Notes: generated by a model from the letters alone, not told the origin. A stretch of DNA of 64,000 nucleotides from Pseudomonas huaxiensis (GCF_003231275.1 NZ_QKVL01000002.1:308279-372278); one strand, 5' to 3'. Numbered from the stretch's first letter, positions 44,075 to 53,452 are shown. Program-made: numbers and translations.

Positions 44075-45001
44075 TCAGCGTGGCTGCATCACCAGCACAT
44101 AATCGGTGTAGCGCTTGATGGTCAGGGGGAACGCCTGTTCCAGGGTGGCCAGGGCGTCGTCGAGGCGGTCGAGGCGGAAGGTGCCGCTGACCCGCAGCCC
44201 GCGCAGGTTGTCGTCGCCGATCAGCAGGTAGCCGGGGCGGTAGCGCTGCAACTCGGCGAGCACGTCTGCCAGCGGTGTCATCTCGAACACCAGCCGGCCA
44301 TGCTGCCAGGCCAGGGCCTTGGCGGTATCGACCGGCTGCTTCGCCAGCAACGCCCCGCCCTGCCAGGTGACCTGTTCGCCGGCCGCCAGGGTGACCGCCG
44401 CAGCATCACCCTGCACCGCCACCCGGCCTTGGGCGACGGTGACTTGTATGCCGTTGTCCTGTTTACGCACCGCGTAGACCGTGCCCAGCGCCGTGGCACT
44501 CAGGTCACCGGCCGCGACCCGGAACGGCCGCTGCGGATCGTGCGCGACTTCGAACAGCGCCTCGCCCTTGCGCAGGACGATCTCGCGGCGGTCATCGTGC
44601 AGGGTGACATCCACCGCCGAATCGACGTCGAGGAGGATTCGCGAACCGTCGGCCAACGTAATGCGCTGCTGTTCGCCACGGGCGGTGCGGTAGTCGGCAT
44701 CCCAGGCCTGTTGCCGGACCAGACCGAGGCTCACGCCGATCACCAACACCGCCGCCGCAGACCAGCGCCACACCCGCGGGGTGCGGGTTCGCTCGACCGG
44801 CAATTCAACCTGTCCCGCGAGCTGCCACAACCGCCGGGCTTCGACAAACGCCTGCTGGTGGTCCGGGTGCTCCTGGCACCAGGCGCGCGCGGCCTCGACG
44901 TCTGCCGGGCTGGCATCGCCCGACGTCAAGCGCACCACCCAGGCATGGGCAGTGGCGTGCAATGGACGGTCGGGATGGTGGGTATCGGACATGGCGGTCA
45001 A
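44075..45001 (-). CDS. FecR-type anti-sigma regulator
   Basis: The product is 308 aa. The DUF4880 N-terminus (HATAHAWVVRLTSGDASPADVEAA) faces the cytoplasm. One TM follows (WSAAAVLVIGVSLGLV), then the periplasmic FecR domain (YRTARGEQQRITLADGSRILLD, then ALGTVYAVRKQ). It relays the receptor signal to the sigma factor. The ATG overlaps the sigma stop by 4 bp. The receptor gene follows 85 bp downstream. Confidence 0.92.
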   Translation of the reverse strand: MTAMSDTHHPDRPLHATAHAWVVRLTSGDASPADVEAARAWCQEHPDHQQAFVEARRLWQLAGQVELPVERTRTPRVWRWSAAAVLVIGVSLGLVRQQAWDADYRTARGEQQRITLADGSRILLDVDSAVDVTLHDDRREIVLRKGEALFEVAHDPQRPFRVAAGDLSATALGTVYAVRKQDNGIQVTVAQGRVAVQGDAAAVTLAAGEQVTWQGGALLAKQPVDTAKALAWQHGRLVFEMTPLADVLAELQRYRPGYLLIGDDNLRGLRVSGTFRLDRLDDALATLEQAFPLTIKRYTDYVLVMQPR

Positions 45002-45504
45002 CGCTGAAGACTTCGGCGCAAAAAGTCCAGCGCACCGGCGAGGCTTTTCTCCACCGTACTGAGGGAAACACCCAGCTCACGGGCGACATCCTTGTGCGCC
45101 ATGCCCTGCAACCGGCACTTCAGGAAAATGCTTTTGGCCGGCTCGTCCATGCGTTGCCAGGCCGCGTTCAGTGCTTCCAGCTCCTGGCTGGCGGCGACGG
45201 TATCGATGAGTTCGGGGCTTTCCCCGGTGACTTCGAAGAGATAGGCCATACCTTGATCGTGACGCTCCCGGGACACCCGGCTGCGCAGGTGGTCGATGGC
45301 CAGATTGCGACCGATACGGAAGATAAAGGCGCGCAGGTTGTCCACCGGCTTGCGCGGCCGCTGGCTGAGCATGCGCAGGTAGGTTTCCTGAGCGAGGTCG
45401 GCGGCGGTCTCGGTGCTCTGCAGTTGCCGATAGAGGAACACCCGCAACTCACGCGCATGCGCCTTGAAGGCCCGCTCCAGTTCTTCGGTGGTCATGCTCG
45501 ACAT
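44998..45504 (-). CDS. FecI-type ECF sigma factor
   Basis: The product is 168 aa with region 2 (AADLAQETYLRMLSQ and RAFIFRIGRNLAIDHLR) and region 4 (GMAHKDVARELGVSLSTVEKSLAGAL), typical of iron-starvation sigma factors. It should transcribe the receptor gene downstream when FecR releases it. It is divergent from a second FecI gene with 173 bp between the starts. Confidence 0.92.
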   Translation of the reverse strand: MSSMTTEELERAFKAHARELRVFLYRQLQSTETAADLAQETYLRMLSQRPRKPVDNLRAFIFRIGRNLAIDHLRSRVSRERHDQGMAYLFEVTGESPELIDTVAASQELEALNAAWQRMDEPAKSIFLKCRLQGMAHKDVARELGVSLSTVEKSLAGALDFLRRSLQR

Positions 45505-45677
45505 GGCGGCCCATTGTCACTGCGGTGCGAGGGCGCAGACTCTATCGAGAACCATTCGCAAATTCAATCTATTCGTCGGCGCGGCTTATCGCCGTCTTCC
45601 ACAGTTCCATTTGCAACTTGATCTCATTAGTATTGCGACCCGTTCCTATCCGCATCGGGTTATCAGGGAGTTCCGGG
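45505..45677. promoter_or_regulatory. Shared divergent promoter region of two FecI systems
   Basis: This AT-richer gap must hold the promoters for both sigma-factor operons. Two stretches, GAGAACCATTCGCAAATTC (about 45548) and GCAACTTGATCTCATTAG (about 45614), loosely resemble Fur boxes but have several mismatches. Fur control is expected for this class and is not proven by sequence. Confidence 0.35.
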
Positions 45678-46202
45678 GTGTCCAGAACCTTGCCGCCGCC
45701 TTCAACGCACGATGACATGCACTGCCTCTACCGCGACCACAGCAGTTGGTTGCGCGGCTGGCTGCGTCGGCGTCTGGGTGATGGCGAACGGGCCGCCGAC
45801 CTGACCCAGGACACGTTCCTGCGCCTGATCACCGGCACGGTGGTGCATCCGCTGCGCGAGCCGCGCAATTTCCTCGCCACCGTGGCCAAACGGGTGATGG
45901 TCGATCACCTGCGCCGGCGCACCCTGGAGCAGGCCTATCTCGCCGCCCTGGCCCAGGAACCGGAGTTGCTGGAAGTGTCGCCGGAAGACCGCGTGCTGAT
46001 GCTGGAAACCCTTTTGCAACTCGATGCCATGCTCGACGGCCTCGGCCCCAAGGTGCGGATGGCGTTTTTCCTCGCCCAGCTCGATGGCCTGCCGTATGCG
46101 CAAATCGCCGAGCGGCTGGGCGTCTCGCTCAGTTCGGTGACCAAGTACATCGCCAGGGCCACCGAGCAATGCCTGCTGTTCATTCTGGACGCACGGACAT
46201 GA
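45678..46202 (+). CDS. FecI-type ECF sigma factor (second system)
   Basis: The product is 174 aa from the GTG at 45678, which has AGGGAG seven bases upstream; an internal ATG at 45717 is possible. Region 2: YRDHSSWLRGWLRRRLGDGE, DLTQDTFLRLI, then NFLATVAKRVMVDHLRR. Region 4: GLPYAQIAERLGVSLSSVTKYIARA. It resembles the pyoverdine-receptor sigma factors (PupI/FpvI/FiuI group). The stop overlaps the FecR start (ATGA). Confidence 0.9.
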   Translation: MSRTLPPPSTHDDMHCLYRDHSSWLRGWLRRRLGDGERAADLTQDTFLRLITGTVVHPLREPRNFLATVAKRVMVDHLRRRTLEQAYLAALAQEPELLEVSPEDRVLMLETLLQLDAMLDGLGPKVRMAFFLAQLDGLPYAQIAERLGVSLSSVTKYIARATEQCLLFILDART

Positions 46203-47140
46203 GCCCCGCCGGTCAGCGCCTGGCCCTGCGCGATGCGGCGCAGTGGCATGCACGCCTGGGCGCCGCGCCGGAATGCCTGCACACCCGAGACCAATGGCAG
46301 GCCTGGCACCAGCAAGACGCTTTGCACCAATGGGCCTGGCAGCAACTGGAGAATTTCCGCGCCGAACTGTGCGGCGTGCCGTCCGGCCTCGCGCGGCGCA
46401 CCTTGGCCACCGACCTCGCGCAACCGGCGCGGCGCACCCTGCTCAAGGGCCTGGTGCTGGGCCTCGGCGTGTCCGGGCTGAGCTGGACGGGCTATCGCCA
46501 GGCGCCGCTGTGGCTGGCGGACCACCGCACCGCCACCGGCGAACGGCGCAACCTGACCCTGGAAGACGGCACCCGCCTGACCCTCAACACCGCCAGCGCT
46601 GTGGATATCCGCTTCGACGAGCGCCAGCGCCTGATCATCCTGCGCGCAGGCGAGATCCTTCTGGAAACCGGCAAAGACCCGCGTCCACTCAAGGTGCGCA
46701 GTGCCCACGGCGAGATCCGCGCGCTGGGCACTCGCTTCAGCGTGCGCCAGCAGGACGCGCAGACCGAAGTCGATGTGCTGGAACACGCCGTCGCCGTGCG
46801 CAACCAGCCGGGAGGTGCTGAAGTCCGGGTGGAAGCCGGCATGGGCCTGCGCTTCGGCCTGGGTCCGCTGCCGTCGCCGCAACCGTTCGACCCCAACCGC
46901 GCCGAGTGGGCGCACGGCCGGCTGGTCATCGATGGCTGGCGCCTGGGCGATGTGCTGGAAGAATTGCAGCGCTACCGTCCGGGCGTTATCACCTGCGCCG
47001 ACGCGGTCGCCCACCTGCGGGTGTCCGGCGCCTACCCGCTGGACGACACCGACCGCGCCCTGGCCGCCCTCGCCCAGGTGCTGCCGATACGCATCGACCA
47101 GCGCAGCCGTTACTGGATGCGGGTGCGCGGCCTCGCCTGA
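46199..47140 (+). CDS. FecR-type anti-sigma regulator (second system)
   Basis: The product is 313 aa: DUF4880 start (LALRDAAQWHARLGAAPEC), one TM (LLKGLVLGLGVSGLSWTGY), then a periplasmic FecR domain (HRTATGERRNLTLEDGTRLTLNT, then ALGTRFSVRQQDAQTEVDVLEH). The start ATG at 46199 overlaps the sigma stop. Its receptor is encoded 97 bp downstream. Confidence 0.92.
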   Translation: MSPAGQRLALRDAAQWHARLGAAPECLHTRDQWQAWHQQDALHQWAWQQLENFRAELCGVPSGLARRTLATDLAQPARRTLLKGLVLGLGVSGLSWTGYRQAPLWLADHRTATGERRNLTLEDGTRLTLNTASAVDIRFDERQRLIILRAGEILLETGKDPRPLKVRSAHGEIRALGTRFSVRQQDAQTEVDVLEHAVAVRNQPGGAEVRVEAGMGLRFGLGPLPSPQPFDPNRAEWAHGRLVIDGWRLGDVLEELQRYRPGVITCADAVAHLRVSGAYPLDDTDRALAALAQVLPIRIDQRSRYWMRVRGLA

Positions 47141-47237
47141 GTCGATGAGAAAAATAGTTTTACCGGCATTGACGATTGCCCCCTGCTCGCACGACCCCTC
47201 CTCCAAACCTGCCTCAATGCACTTGAAGGAGCGCTGC

Positions 47238-49685
47238 ATGTCTCACCGCGAAACCCGTCATTCCTTTGCCCGCAAGCCGCTGGCCGTCGCCGTACTCGGC
47301 GCCGCCTTGGCGTTGCAGGCCGGGATCATCCAGCCGTTGAGCGCGGCCGGCCTGGCCAATGCGCAAGAAGCGCAGCGCCACTACGCAATCAGCGCCGGCC
47401 CGCTGGGCGCGGTACTCAGCCGCTTCGCCAGCGAGTCGGGCGTGGTGCTGTCGTTCGACGCCCGCCTCACCCAGGACAAAACCAGCCCCGGCCTGCAAGG
47501 CAGCTACAGCATCGAGCAAGGTTTCGCCCAACTGCTGCAAGGCAATCAGCTGCAGGTGACCCGCAGCGGCAACGGTGATTACGTGCTGCTGCCACGCGGC
47601 GCCGACGACGCCCTCGAACTCGGCGCCACCAACATCGACGCCAGCGGCCTGGGCGCCACCACCGAAGGCACCGGCTCGTACACCACCGGTTCGACCAGCA
47701 CCGCGACCAAGATGAACCTGTCGATTCGCGAGACACCGCAAACCATCACCGTGGTCACCCGCCAGCGCATGGACGACCAGCACCTGGGCAGCATGACCGA
47801 AGTGCTCAACCAGACGCCCGGCATCACCATGTCCCAGGACGGCGGCGAGCGGTTCAACATCTACTCCCGCGGCAGCGGCATCAACACTTACCAGTTCGAT
47901 GGCGTGACCACCTTCCAGGACAACCAGACCCGCAACATGCCCAGCACCCTGCTGGACGTCGCGCTATACGACCGGATCGAAATAGTCCGCGGTGCCACCG
48001 GCCTGATGACTGGCGCCGGCGACCCGAGCGCAGTGATCAACGTGATCCGCAAGCGCCCGACCCGCGAGTTCAAGGCCCACGTTCAGGCCGGAATCGGCTC
48101 GTGGGATTACTACCGCGCCGAGGCGGATGTTTCCGGGCCGTTGACCGACGACGGCAAGCTGCGCGGTCGGATCGTCGCGGCCGAGCAGAACAACCACACC
48201 TTCATGGACTGGTACAGCCAGGACCGCAGCGTGCTGTATGGCGTGCTGGAAGCCGACGTCACCGATTCCACGCTGGTGCGCTTCGGTATTGATCGCCAGA
48301 CCTACAAAGTCAACGGTGCACCGGGGGTTCCGCTGCTCTTTAGTAACGGCCAGAAAACCCACTTTTCCCGCTCGAACAGTTCAGATGCGCGCTGGGGTTA
48401 CGACGACTACCAAACCACCAACTACACCCTCAATGTCGAGCAACAACTGGCCAATGACTGGCAGTTGAAGGTGGCGGCCAACTACATGGATGTTGATCGC
48501 GACGCCTTTACCTCGTACGTCTCGTCAACTACCAACCGGTCCTGGCTGGCGCCGGACGGCTCGACCGCCATCAGCGCTGGCGTGGTCACCGCCAAGCAGT
48601 ACCAGAAAGGCGTGGACACGACGCTCCAGGGCCCCTTTGAACTGCTTGGGCAAACCCACGACCTTATCGTCGGATTCAACTACCTGGAGTACAAAAATAA
48701 CCACCGGGGCGATGGCGGCCCGGATGTCGATATCAACTACTTCACCTGGAAAAACCAGAGCCCCAAGCCGAGTGACGACGAAATCGAGCCGGGCATCCAA
48801 TACGACGTGTTCAACCGCCAAAGCGGCTATTTTGCCGCCACACGCCTCAACTTCACCGATGAACTGCACCTGATCCTCGGCGCCCGCGCTTCGACCTACC
48901 GGTTCGACTACAACCTGCAAGTCGTCGACAGCAGCCGGCCGGCCGCCACTTATTCGATGCACGAACGCGGGGTGGTCACGCCCTATGCGGGCCTGGTCTA
49001 CGACCTGACGCCGGAGCAATCGATCTATGCCAGTTACACCGACATCTTCAAGCCGCAAAGCAACACCGATGTCACTGGCAAACCGCTGGACCCGGAAGTC
49101 GGCAAGAACTACGAAATGGGCTGGAAAGGCGAGTTCTTCGAGGGTCGCCTGAACGCCAACCTCGCCGCGTATCTGGTCCAACGCGACAACTTCGCCGAAG
49201 CGACTGACGAGCTGACACCGAGCGGAGCGACGGCCTACAAGATGGTGGACGGTGCGCAAACCAAAGGCGTGGATGTTGAGCTTTCGGGTGAAGTCGCCAC
49301 CGGCTGGAACGTCTACACCGGCTACAGCCACACCCGCACCGAAAACGCCGACGGCGTGCGCCTCACTACCCAGTTGCCGATGGACACCTTCCGCTTCTGG
49401 AACACCTGGCGCCTGCCGGGCGAGTGGGAAAAGCTGACACTGGGCGGTGGCGTGAACTGGAACTCCAGCTCGTCGCTGTACTTCTCCCGCTACAACAGCC
49501 GTATCACCCAGGACGACTACTTCGTCGCCAGCCTGATGGCGCGCTATAAGTTCAATGAACACGTGACGGCGACCCTCAACGTCAACAACCTGTTCGACGA
49601 GAAGTACTACGCCGGGATGGCGGGCAGCTACGGACATTACGGTGCGCCGCGTAATGCCACGGTGAGTGTGCGGTACGACTTCTGA
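47238..49685 (+). CDS. TonB-dependent siderophore receptor with STN domain (second system)
   Basis: The product is 815 aa. AAGGAG lies six bases before the ATG at 47238. A long signal peptide is followed by the STN domain (HYAISAGPLGAVLSRFASESGVVL), the plug (RETPQTITVVTRQRMDDQHL, then NQTPGITM) and the barrel ending NATVSVRYDF. The layout matches FpvA/PupB-like transducers, so a pyoverdine or similar hydroxamate siderophore is a reasonable guess. The open frame further upstream is antisense-like sequence inside fecR. Confidence 0.92.
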   Translation: MSHRETRHSFARKPLAVAVLGAALALQAGIIQPLSAAGLANAQEAQRHYAISAGPLGAVLSRFASESGVVLSFDARLTQDKTSPGLQGSYSIEQGFAQLLQGNQLQVTRSGNGDYVLLPRGADDALELGATNIDASGLGATTEGTGSYTTGSTSTATKMNLSIRETPQTITVVTRQRMDDQHLGSMTEVLNQTPGITMSQDGGERFNIYSRGSGINTYQFDGVTTFQDNQTRNMPSTLLDVALYDRIEIVRGATGLMTGAGDPSAVINVIRKRPTREFKAHVQAGIGSWDYYRAEADVSGPLTDDGKLRGRIVAAEQNNHTFMDWYSQDRSVLYGVLEADVTDSTLVRFGIDRQTYKVNGAPGVPLLFSNGQKTHFSRSNSSDARWGYDDYQTTNYTLNVEQQLANDWQLKVAANYMDVDRDAFTSYVSSTTNRSWLAPDGSTAISAGVVTAKQYQKGVDTTLQGPFELLGQTHDLIVGFNYLEYKNNHRGDGGPDVDINYFTWKNQSPKPSDDEIEPGIQYDVFNRQSGYFAATRLNFTDELHLILGARASTYRFDYNLQVVDSSRPAATYSMHERGVVTPYAGLVYDLTPEQSIYASYTDIFKPQSNTDVTGKPLDPEVGKNYEMGWKGEFFEGRLNANLAAYLVQRDNFAEATDELTPSGATAYKMVDGAQTKGVDVELSGEVATGWNVYTGYSHTRTENADGVRLTTQLPMDTFRFWNTWRLPGEWEKLTLGGGVNWNSSSSLYFSRYNSRITQDDYFVASLMARYKFNEHVTATLNVNNLFDEKYYAGMAGSYGHYGAPRNATVSVRYDF

Positions 49686-50254
49686 CTGCACAGGCACGGC
49701 TCTGACGGGAGCGCGCAGCGCCGGTCCCACCGCTCATCAAACCGGGCTGAGCCGCCGCCCATGTGACCGAACAATGGGTGGCAGCTGTACGCAGGTTGGT
49801 CAACCGGGGTTCGAGGAAACCGGCGCACCCGAAGGTGCCCCGCGCACAGCCGCCATAACGCGAGACGGCGACCACCTAAGTGGCCGCCGAAGCGGAATGG
49901 ACGCTTACGCGCCGTCGAACGTTCCAGGTGACCAAACCTGATCGCTGATGTGCAGCGAACGGCAAAGACCAGGCACGGATTCCCAGGGGCGCAACGGCTG
50001 ATAAGGGCCGGAAGCATGATTGGGAAATTCCCTGGACGGAAGTCGGACGTAGCCTGAATTTCGTAGCTTTATGCAACACCTGCCCCGCCGCCCTCTGGCA
50101 TGCCGATGTCGCTTTCAGTCATGAATGCGGCAAACCCAGGCATTAGACGCTCCCCATGACAGCGATAGCTTGCCAGTCGGGGGATCGCCCGTGCTGCGGC
50201 GCCTCCCCCGTCGTGCCGTTTCATAACAAGTCCAATAACAAAAAGGCCTTCAGG
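49686..50254. other. Intergenic stretch without a supported gene
   Basis: No open frame here has convincing coding character. A 9-bp hairpin (49867-49875 with 49880-49888, one mismatch, CTAA loop) is visible. The stretch 49690-50060 is GC-rich and looks unlike a simple promoter region. From memory, similar sequence recurs as an intergenic element in Pseudomonas fluorescens genomes; this was not checked. The permease promoter should lie in 50060-50250. Confidence 0.4.
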
Positions 50255-51658
50255 ATGAATACATCTACCCAGCGCGATCGCGCCGAACTGGCGCAGGGTT
50301 TCAAGCCGCGCCACGTCACCATGTTGTCCATCGCCGGGGTCATCGGTGCCGGTTTGTTCGTCGGTTCCGGCCACGCTATCGCCGCCGCCGGCCCCGCCGC
50401 TATTCTCGCCTACATCATGGCCGGCAGCCTGGTGGTGCTGGTGATGCGCATGCTCGGTGAAATGGCGGTCGCCAGCCCCGATACCGGCTCCTTCTCCACT
50501 TACGCCGACAAGGCCATCGGCCGTTGGGCCGGGTTCAGCATCGGCTGGTTGTACTGGTGGTTCTGGGTGCTGGTGATCCCGATCGAAGCCATCGCCGCCG
50601 GTGTAGTGCTCAACGCCTGGTTCCCGCAGGTCGATGCCTGGCTGTTCGCCCTCGGGCTGACCGTGGTGCTGACCACCACCAACCTCGCCAGTGTCGGCAA
50701 GTACGGCGAGTTCGAGTTCTGGTTCGCCATGCTCAAGATCATCGCCATCGTCGCCTTCATCGGCCTCGGCTTCTACGCCTTGCTCGGCGGTTTGCCTGGC
50801 CGCGAGGTGAGCGGCCTGAAGCAGTTGCTGGATACCCAGGGCGGCTTCGTGCCCAACGGCTGGGCGGCGATCATCGGCGCGCTGCTGACCACCATGTTCA
50901 GCTTCATGGGCACCGAAGCGGTAACCATCGCCGCCTCGGAATCAAGCAACCCCGCTGGCAACATCGCCCGCGCCACCCGTTCGGTGATCTGGCGCATCAG
51001 CGTGTTCTACCTGCTGTCGATCTTCGTGATCATCTCCATCGTGCCGTGGAATGACCCGCTGCTGCCGCTGCAGGGCTCCTACCAGCGCGCGCTGGAAATC
51101 ATGCAGATTCCCTACGCCAAGCTGCTGGTGGACGGCGTAGTGCTGGTGGCGGTCGCCAGTTGCCTGAACTCGTCGATCTACATCTCGTCGCGGATGGTCT
51201 TCTCCCTGGCCAAGCGCGGTGATGCGCCGGGGTTCATCCAGCGCACGTCGTCTCGCGGCGTGCCGCGCGCGGCAGTAATCGTCAGCACCGTGATCGGCAT
51301 GGTCACCACGGTGGTGAACTACTTCGCCCCGGCCCATGTGTTCCAGTTCTTGCTGGCCACCTCGGGTTCCATCGCCCTGCTGGTGTACCTGGTAATCGCC
51401 TGCTCGCAACTGCGCATGCGCGGCATCCTGCGCCGCGAAGGCAAGCTGCCGGAATTTCGCATGTGGCTGTTCCCGTGGCTGACCCTGGCGGTTATCGCCT
51501 TCATCGTGTTTGCGCTGGGCGTGATGTTCGTCATGCCGGCGCACCGGATGGAAGTGACGGCGACCCTGGCGCTGGCGGGAGTGACCGTGCTGCTGGGCGT
51601 GATGCGCGCCAGGCAGCATGAGGCTGTCGAGGCTGGGCGGGTGTTGGGCCGATCCTGA
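50255..51658 (+). CDS. Amino acid permease (GABA permease-like, APC superfamily)
   Basis: The product is 467 aa with 12 membrane helices. The N-terminus GFKPRHVTMLSIAGVIGAGLFVGSG is the APC/AAT signature. Other blocks are GEMAVASPDTGSFSTYADKAIG and FSFMGTEAVTIAASESSNP. It resembles GabP-type permeases, which take up gamma-aminobutyrate, but related transporters carry other amino acids. AGGATG gives only a weak ribosome site at the ATG at 50255. It is a single gene. Confidence 0.88.
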   Translation: MNTSTQRDRAELAQGFKPRHVTMLSIAGVIGAGLFVGSGHAIAAAGPAAILAYIMAGSLVVLVMRMLGEMAVASPDTGSFSTYADKAIGRWAGFSIGWLYWWFWVLVIPIEAIAAGVVLNAWFPQVDAWLFALGLTVVLTTTNLASVGKYGEFEFWFAMLKIIAIVAFIGLGFYALLGGLPGREVSGLKQLLDTQGGFVPNGWAAIIGALLTTMFSFMGTEAVTIAASESSNPAGNIARATRSVIWRISVFYLLSIFVIISIVPWNDPLLPLQGSYQRALEIMQIPYAKLLVDGVVLVAVASCLNSSIYISSRMVFSLAKRGDAPGFIQRTSSRGVPRAAVIVSTVIGMVTTVVNYFAPAHVFQFLLATSGSIALLVYLVIACSQLRMRGILRREGKLPEFRMWLFPWLTLAVIAFIVFALGVMFVMPAHRMEVTATLALAGVTVLLGVMRARQHEAVEAGRVLGRS

Positions 51659-51702
51659 TTGATTGGCTGTCAGCGAGGACCTCATCGCTGCGGTTCGGCA
51701 CC

Positions 51703-51783
51703 CCGACAAGCCAGCTCCCGCAGGGTTTGCGTCAGGCTCGAAGCCGAGGCCAACCCGACACTGTGGGAGCCGGCTTGCCGGCG
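51703..51783. repeat. REP-like inverted pair
   Basis: CGACAAGCCAGCTCCCGCAG (51704-51723) and CTGTGGGAGCCGGCTTGCCGGCG (51761-51783) form an imperfect inverted pair of the GCTGGCTTGCC-type REP, between the permease gene and the end of the T6SS operon. Confidence 0.7.
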
Positions 51784-51848
51784 ATTAGCATGGGTGAATA
51801 CCTATCCACAGTCCTACGGCACGGGGCAGGGTTCTGAACAGGTTGCGG

Positions 51849-52985
51849 TCAGCGCTGGCCGACCACGGGCTGCACACAGGCGCCCGTGTGTGGTACCAGA
51901 CGAATATCAACGCGGCGATTGGCGGCCCGGCCAGCTTCCGTGTCGTTGCTGGTGACCGGCTGGTTGGCGGCAAATCCCTGGATGGCAAAGCAACTGTCGG
52001 GGATATCCCCCATGCGCTGCATCCAGTCGCGTACTGCTACGGCACGAGCACGGGACAACTCGCGGTTCTTTTCGACATCGCCGGTGGCATCGGCATGTCC
52101 GGAGATGACGATCAACCAACCCGGTTGAGCCTTGATTTCGACCAACGCGGTTACCAACACTTTGGTCGAGCCGGGCTTGAGTTCCGCGCTTCCGGCACCG
52201 AACAGGCTCAGGCTATCCAACTGCACCGGCTGCGCAGGCACCTGCCTGCTGTCTTGAACGGCCAGCCAGTATTTCCAGCCAAACCAGGTGGCCGCGGCAA
52301 TCGCCACCATGGCCGCGAACAGCCAAGCGGCCAGCCGGCGCTGCTTTGTCTGCAACACCTGGGCCTGCACATAAGGGTTGGGCGCTGGCGGAATGACCAC
52401 GACCGGCATCACCCACGCCCGCTCCGGCATGGCTGTCGATGGCTGCAGGGCGACGCTCGCAGGCTCATAGCGCTGCATCCGCTTCACCAGGTTGCCAACC
52501 TGCCCCCGCACTGTTTGAAAGGCCGCCAGAGGCACCGGTACGCGCAGATCCAATTGCATTGCCAAACGGTCCAGTTCGTTATCCAGGCACAGCAGCGCAG
52601 GCAGGTCGTAGGCCTCCCACTCAGCCGTTCGCAGCAACGCCTGTAACCGGGCGAACAGCCAGGCGAGGATGTCCATACGAATGGATGTCGAGGCGGGCCA
52701 CAATCCCGGCCATTGGCCAACGAGCGCCTCGATGAGTGCGACGCCCTCTGCCATGCCCCGCAGTCCGCAACGATGGCTTCGCGCCAAGGCGAAGGACGCC
52801 GCAGTTTGCAGCTCTACGCCATTTTGCTCGAACAGGCTCAGGCACAATTGTTCAACCCTGGCCCAATCCACATCCGGGCACGCAGGGTGGTCCAGTTTGA
52901 CCAGCTCACCCTGCAACGCCTTGAGTTCATCGAAACCGCGTGGGTCGCCGCCCAGGCGAATACGCATTTCAAACAACGCTGTCAT
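51849..52985 (-). CDS. T6SS ImpA_N (TssA/VasL-like) protein with C-terminal OmpA domain
   Basis: The product is 378 aa. Residues 1-130 resemble the ImpA N-terminal domain (LARSHRCGLRGMAEGVALIEALVGQWPGLWP). One TM follows near residue 220 (AAWLFAAMVAIAAATWFGWKYWLA). The C-terminus is an OmpA-like peptidoglycan-binding domain (VISGHADATGDVEKNRELSRARA, then GRAANRRVDIRLVP). It would anchor a TssA-like baseplate component to the cell wall. It is the last gene of the T6SS operon. The fusion is unusual: OmpA domains usually sit on TssL or TagL. Confidence 0.85.
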   Translation of the reverse strand: MTALFEMRIRLGGDPRGFDELKALQGELVKLDHPACPDVDWARVEQLCLSLFEQNGVELQTAASFALARSHRCGLRGMAEGVALIEALVGQWPGLWPASTSIRMDILAWLFARLQALLRTAEWEAYDLPALLCLDNELDRLAMQLDLRVPVPLAAFQTVRGQVGNLVKRMQRYEPASVALQPSTAMPERAWVMPVVVIPPAPNPYVQAQVLQTKQRRLAAWLFAAMVAIAAATWFGWKYWLAVQDSRQVPAQPVQLDSLSLFGAGSAELKPGSTKVLVTALVEIKAQPGWLIVISGHADATGDVEKNRELSRARAVAVRDWMQRMGDIPDSCFAIQGFAANQPVTSNDTEAGRAANRRVDIRLVPHTGACVQPVVGQR

Positions 52986-53008
52986 CCAGCATCCCTTCCA
53001 TTAGAGAT

Positions 53009-53449
53009 TCACGACTTCGACAGATAACCCTGCCGCTTGAGGTGGCGCACCACGACTTTTCCCCCGGGGATGAGGGTGGTGCCAAAGGTCACACGGTCGC
53101 CGCCTTTGAGTTGTGCCTCCAGAGTGTATTCAAGGTGGCCCGGACGAGACTCCGGTAGCAGCTCGACGTCGATCGTCAACAAGCGCGGCTCGTACTTGAG
53201 CAATGTCGCGACAATAGCGCTCTTGACGCTGTGCGCCGCCCCCGAAAGGCCCTGCAGAATCAGCCCCATGTCCGGCAGGCCATAATCGGGCAGATGAGCA
53301 AGTGTGCCCGCGCGGCTGTTGAGGATGCGATGCAGGTTGTCGAGGATCGACAGCGTCTGCTGATCCTGCTCGCTCACCTGGTACAGCTCCAGATCGCCCT
53401 GAAAGTTCTGCAGGATCATTTCATAGAGTGATGGGTTCAAGTCCGACAC
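53009..53449 (-). CDS. tssE: T6SS baseplate protein TssE (gp25-like)
   Basis: The product is 146 aa, a GPW/gp25 domain: ILDNLHRILNSRAGTLAHLPDYGLPD, then YEPRL near residue 90, and late beta-strands. It forms part of the baseplate wedge. The start is a GTG (53447-53449) with AAGGAG six bases upstream, overlapping the tssJ stop region. It lies between tssJ and the ImpA_N-OmpA gene. Confidence 0.92.
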   Translation of the reverse strand: MSDLNPSLYEMILQNFQGDLELYQVSEQDQQTLSILDNLHRILNSRAGTLAHLPDYGLPDMGLILQGLSGAAHSVKSAIVATLLKYEPRLLTIDVELLPESRPGHLEYTLEAQLKGGDRVTFGTTLIPGGKVVVRHLKRQGYLSKS

Positions 53450-53452
53450 GCC

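Noticed and set aside
45545..45635. Fur boxes in the divergent FecI promoter region
   Set aside because: The two candidate stretches have too many mismatches to the 19-bp consensus to call as sites; they are kept only as part of a low-confidence regulatory region.
49666..49941. A 91-codon open frame after the second receptor gene
   Set aside because: It starts inside the receptor gene, has no ribosome site and no recognisable fold; probably non-coding sequence.
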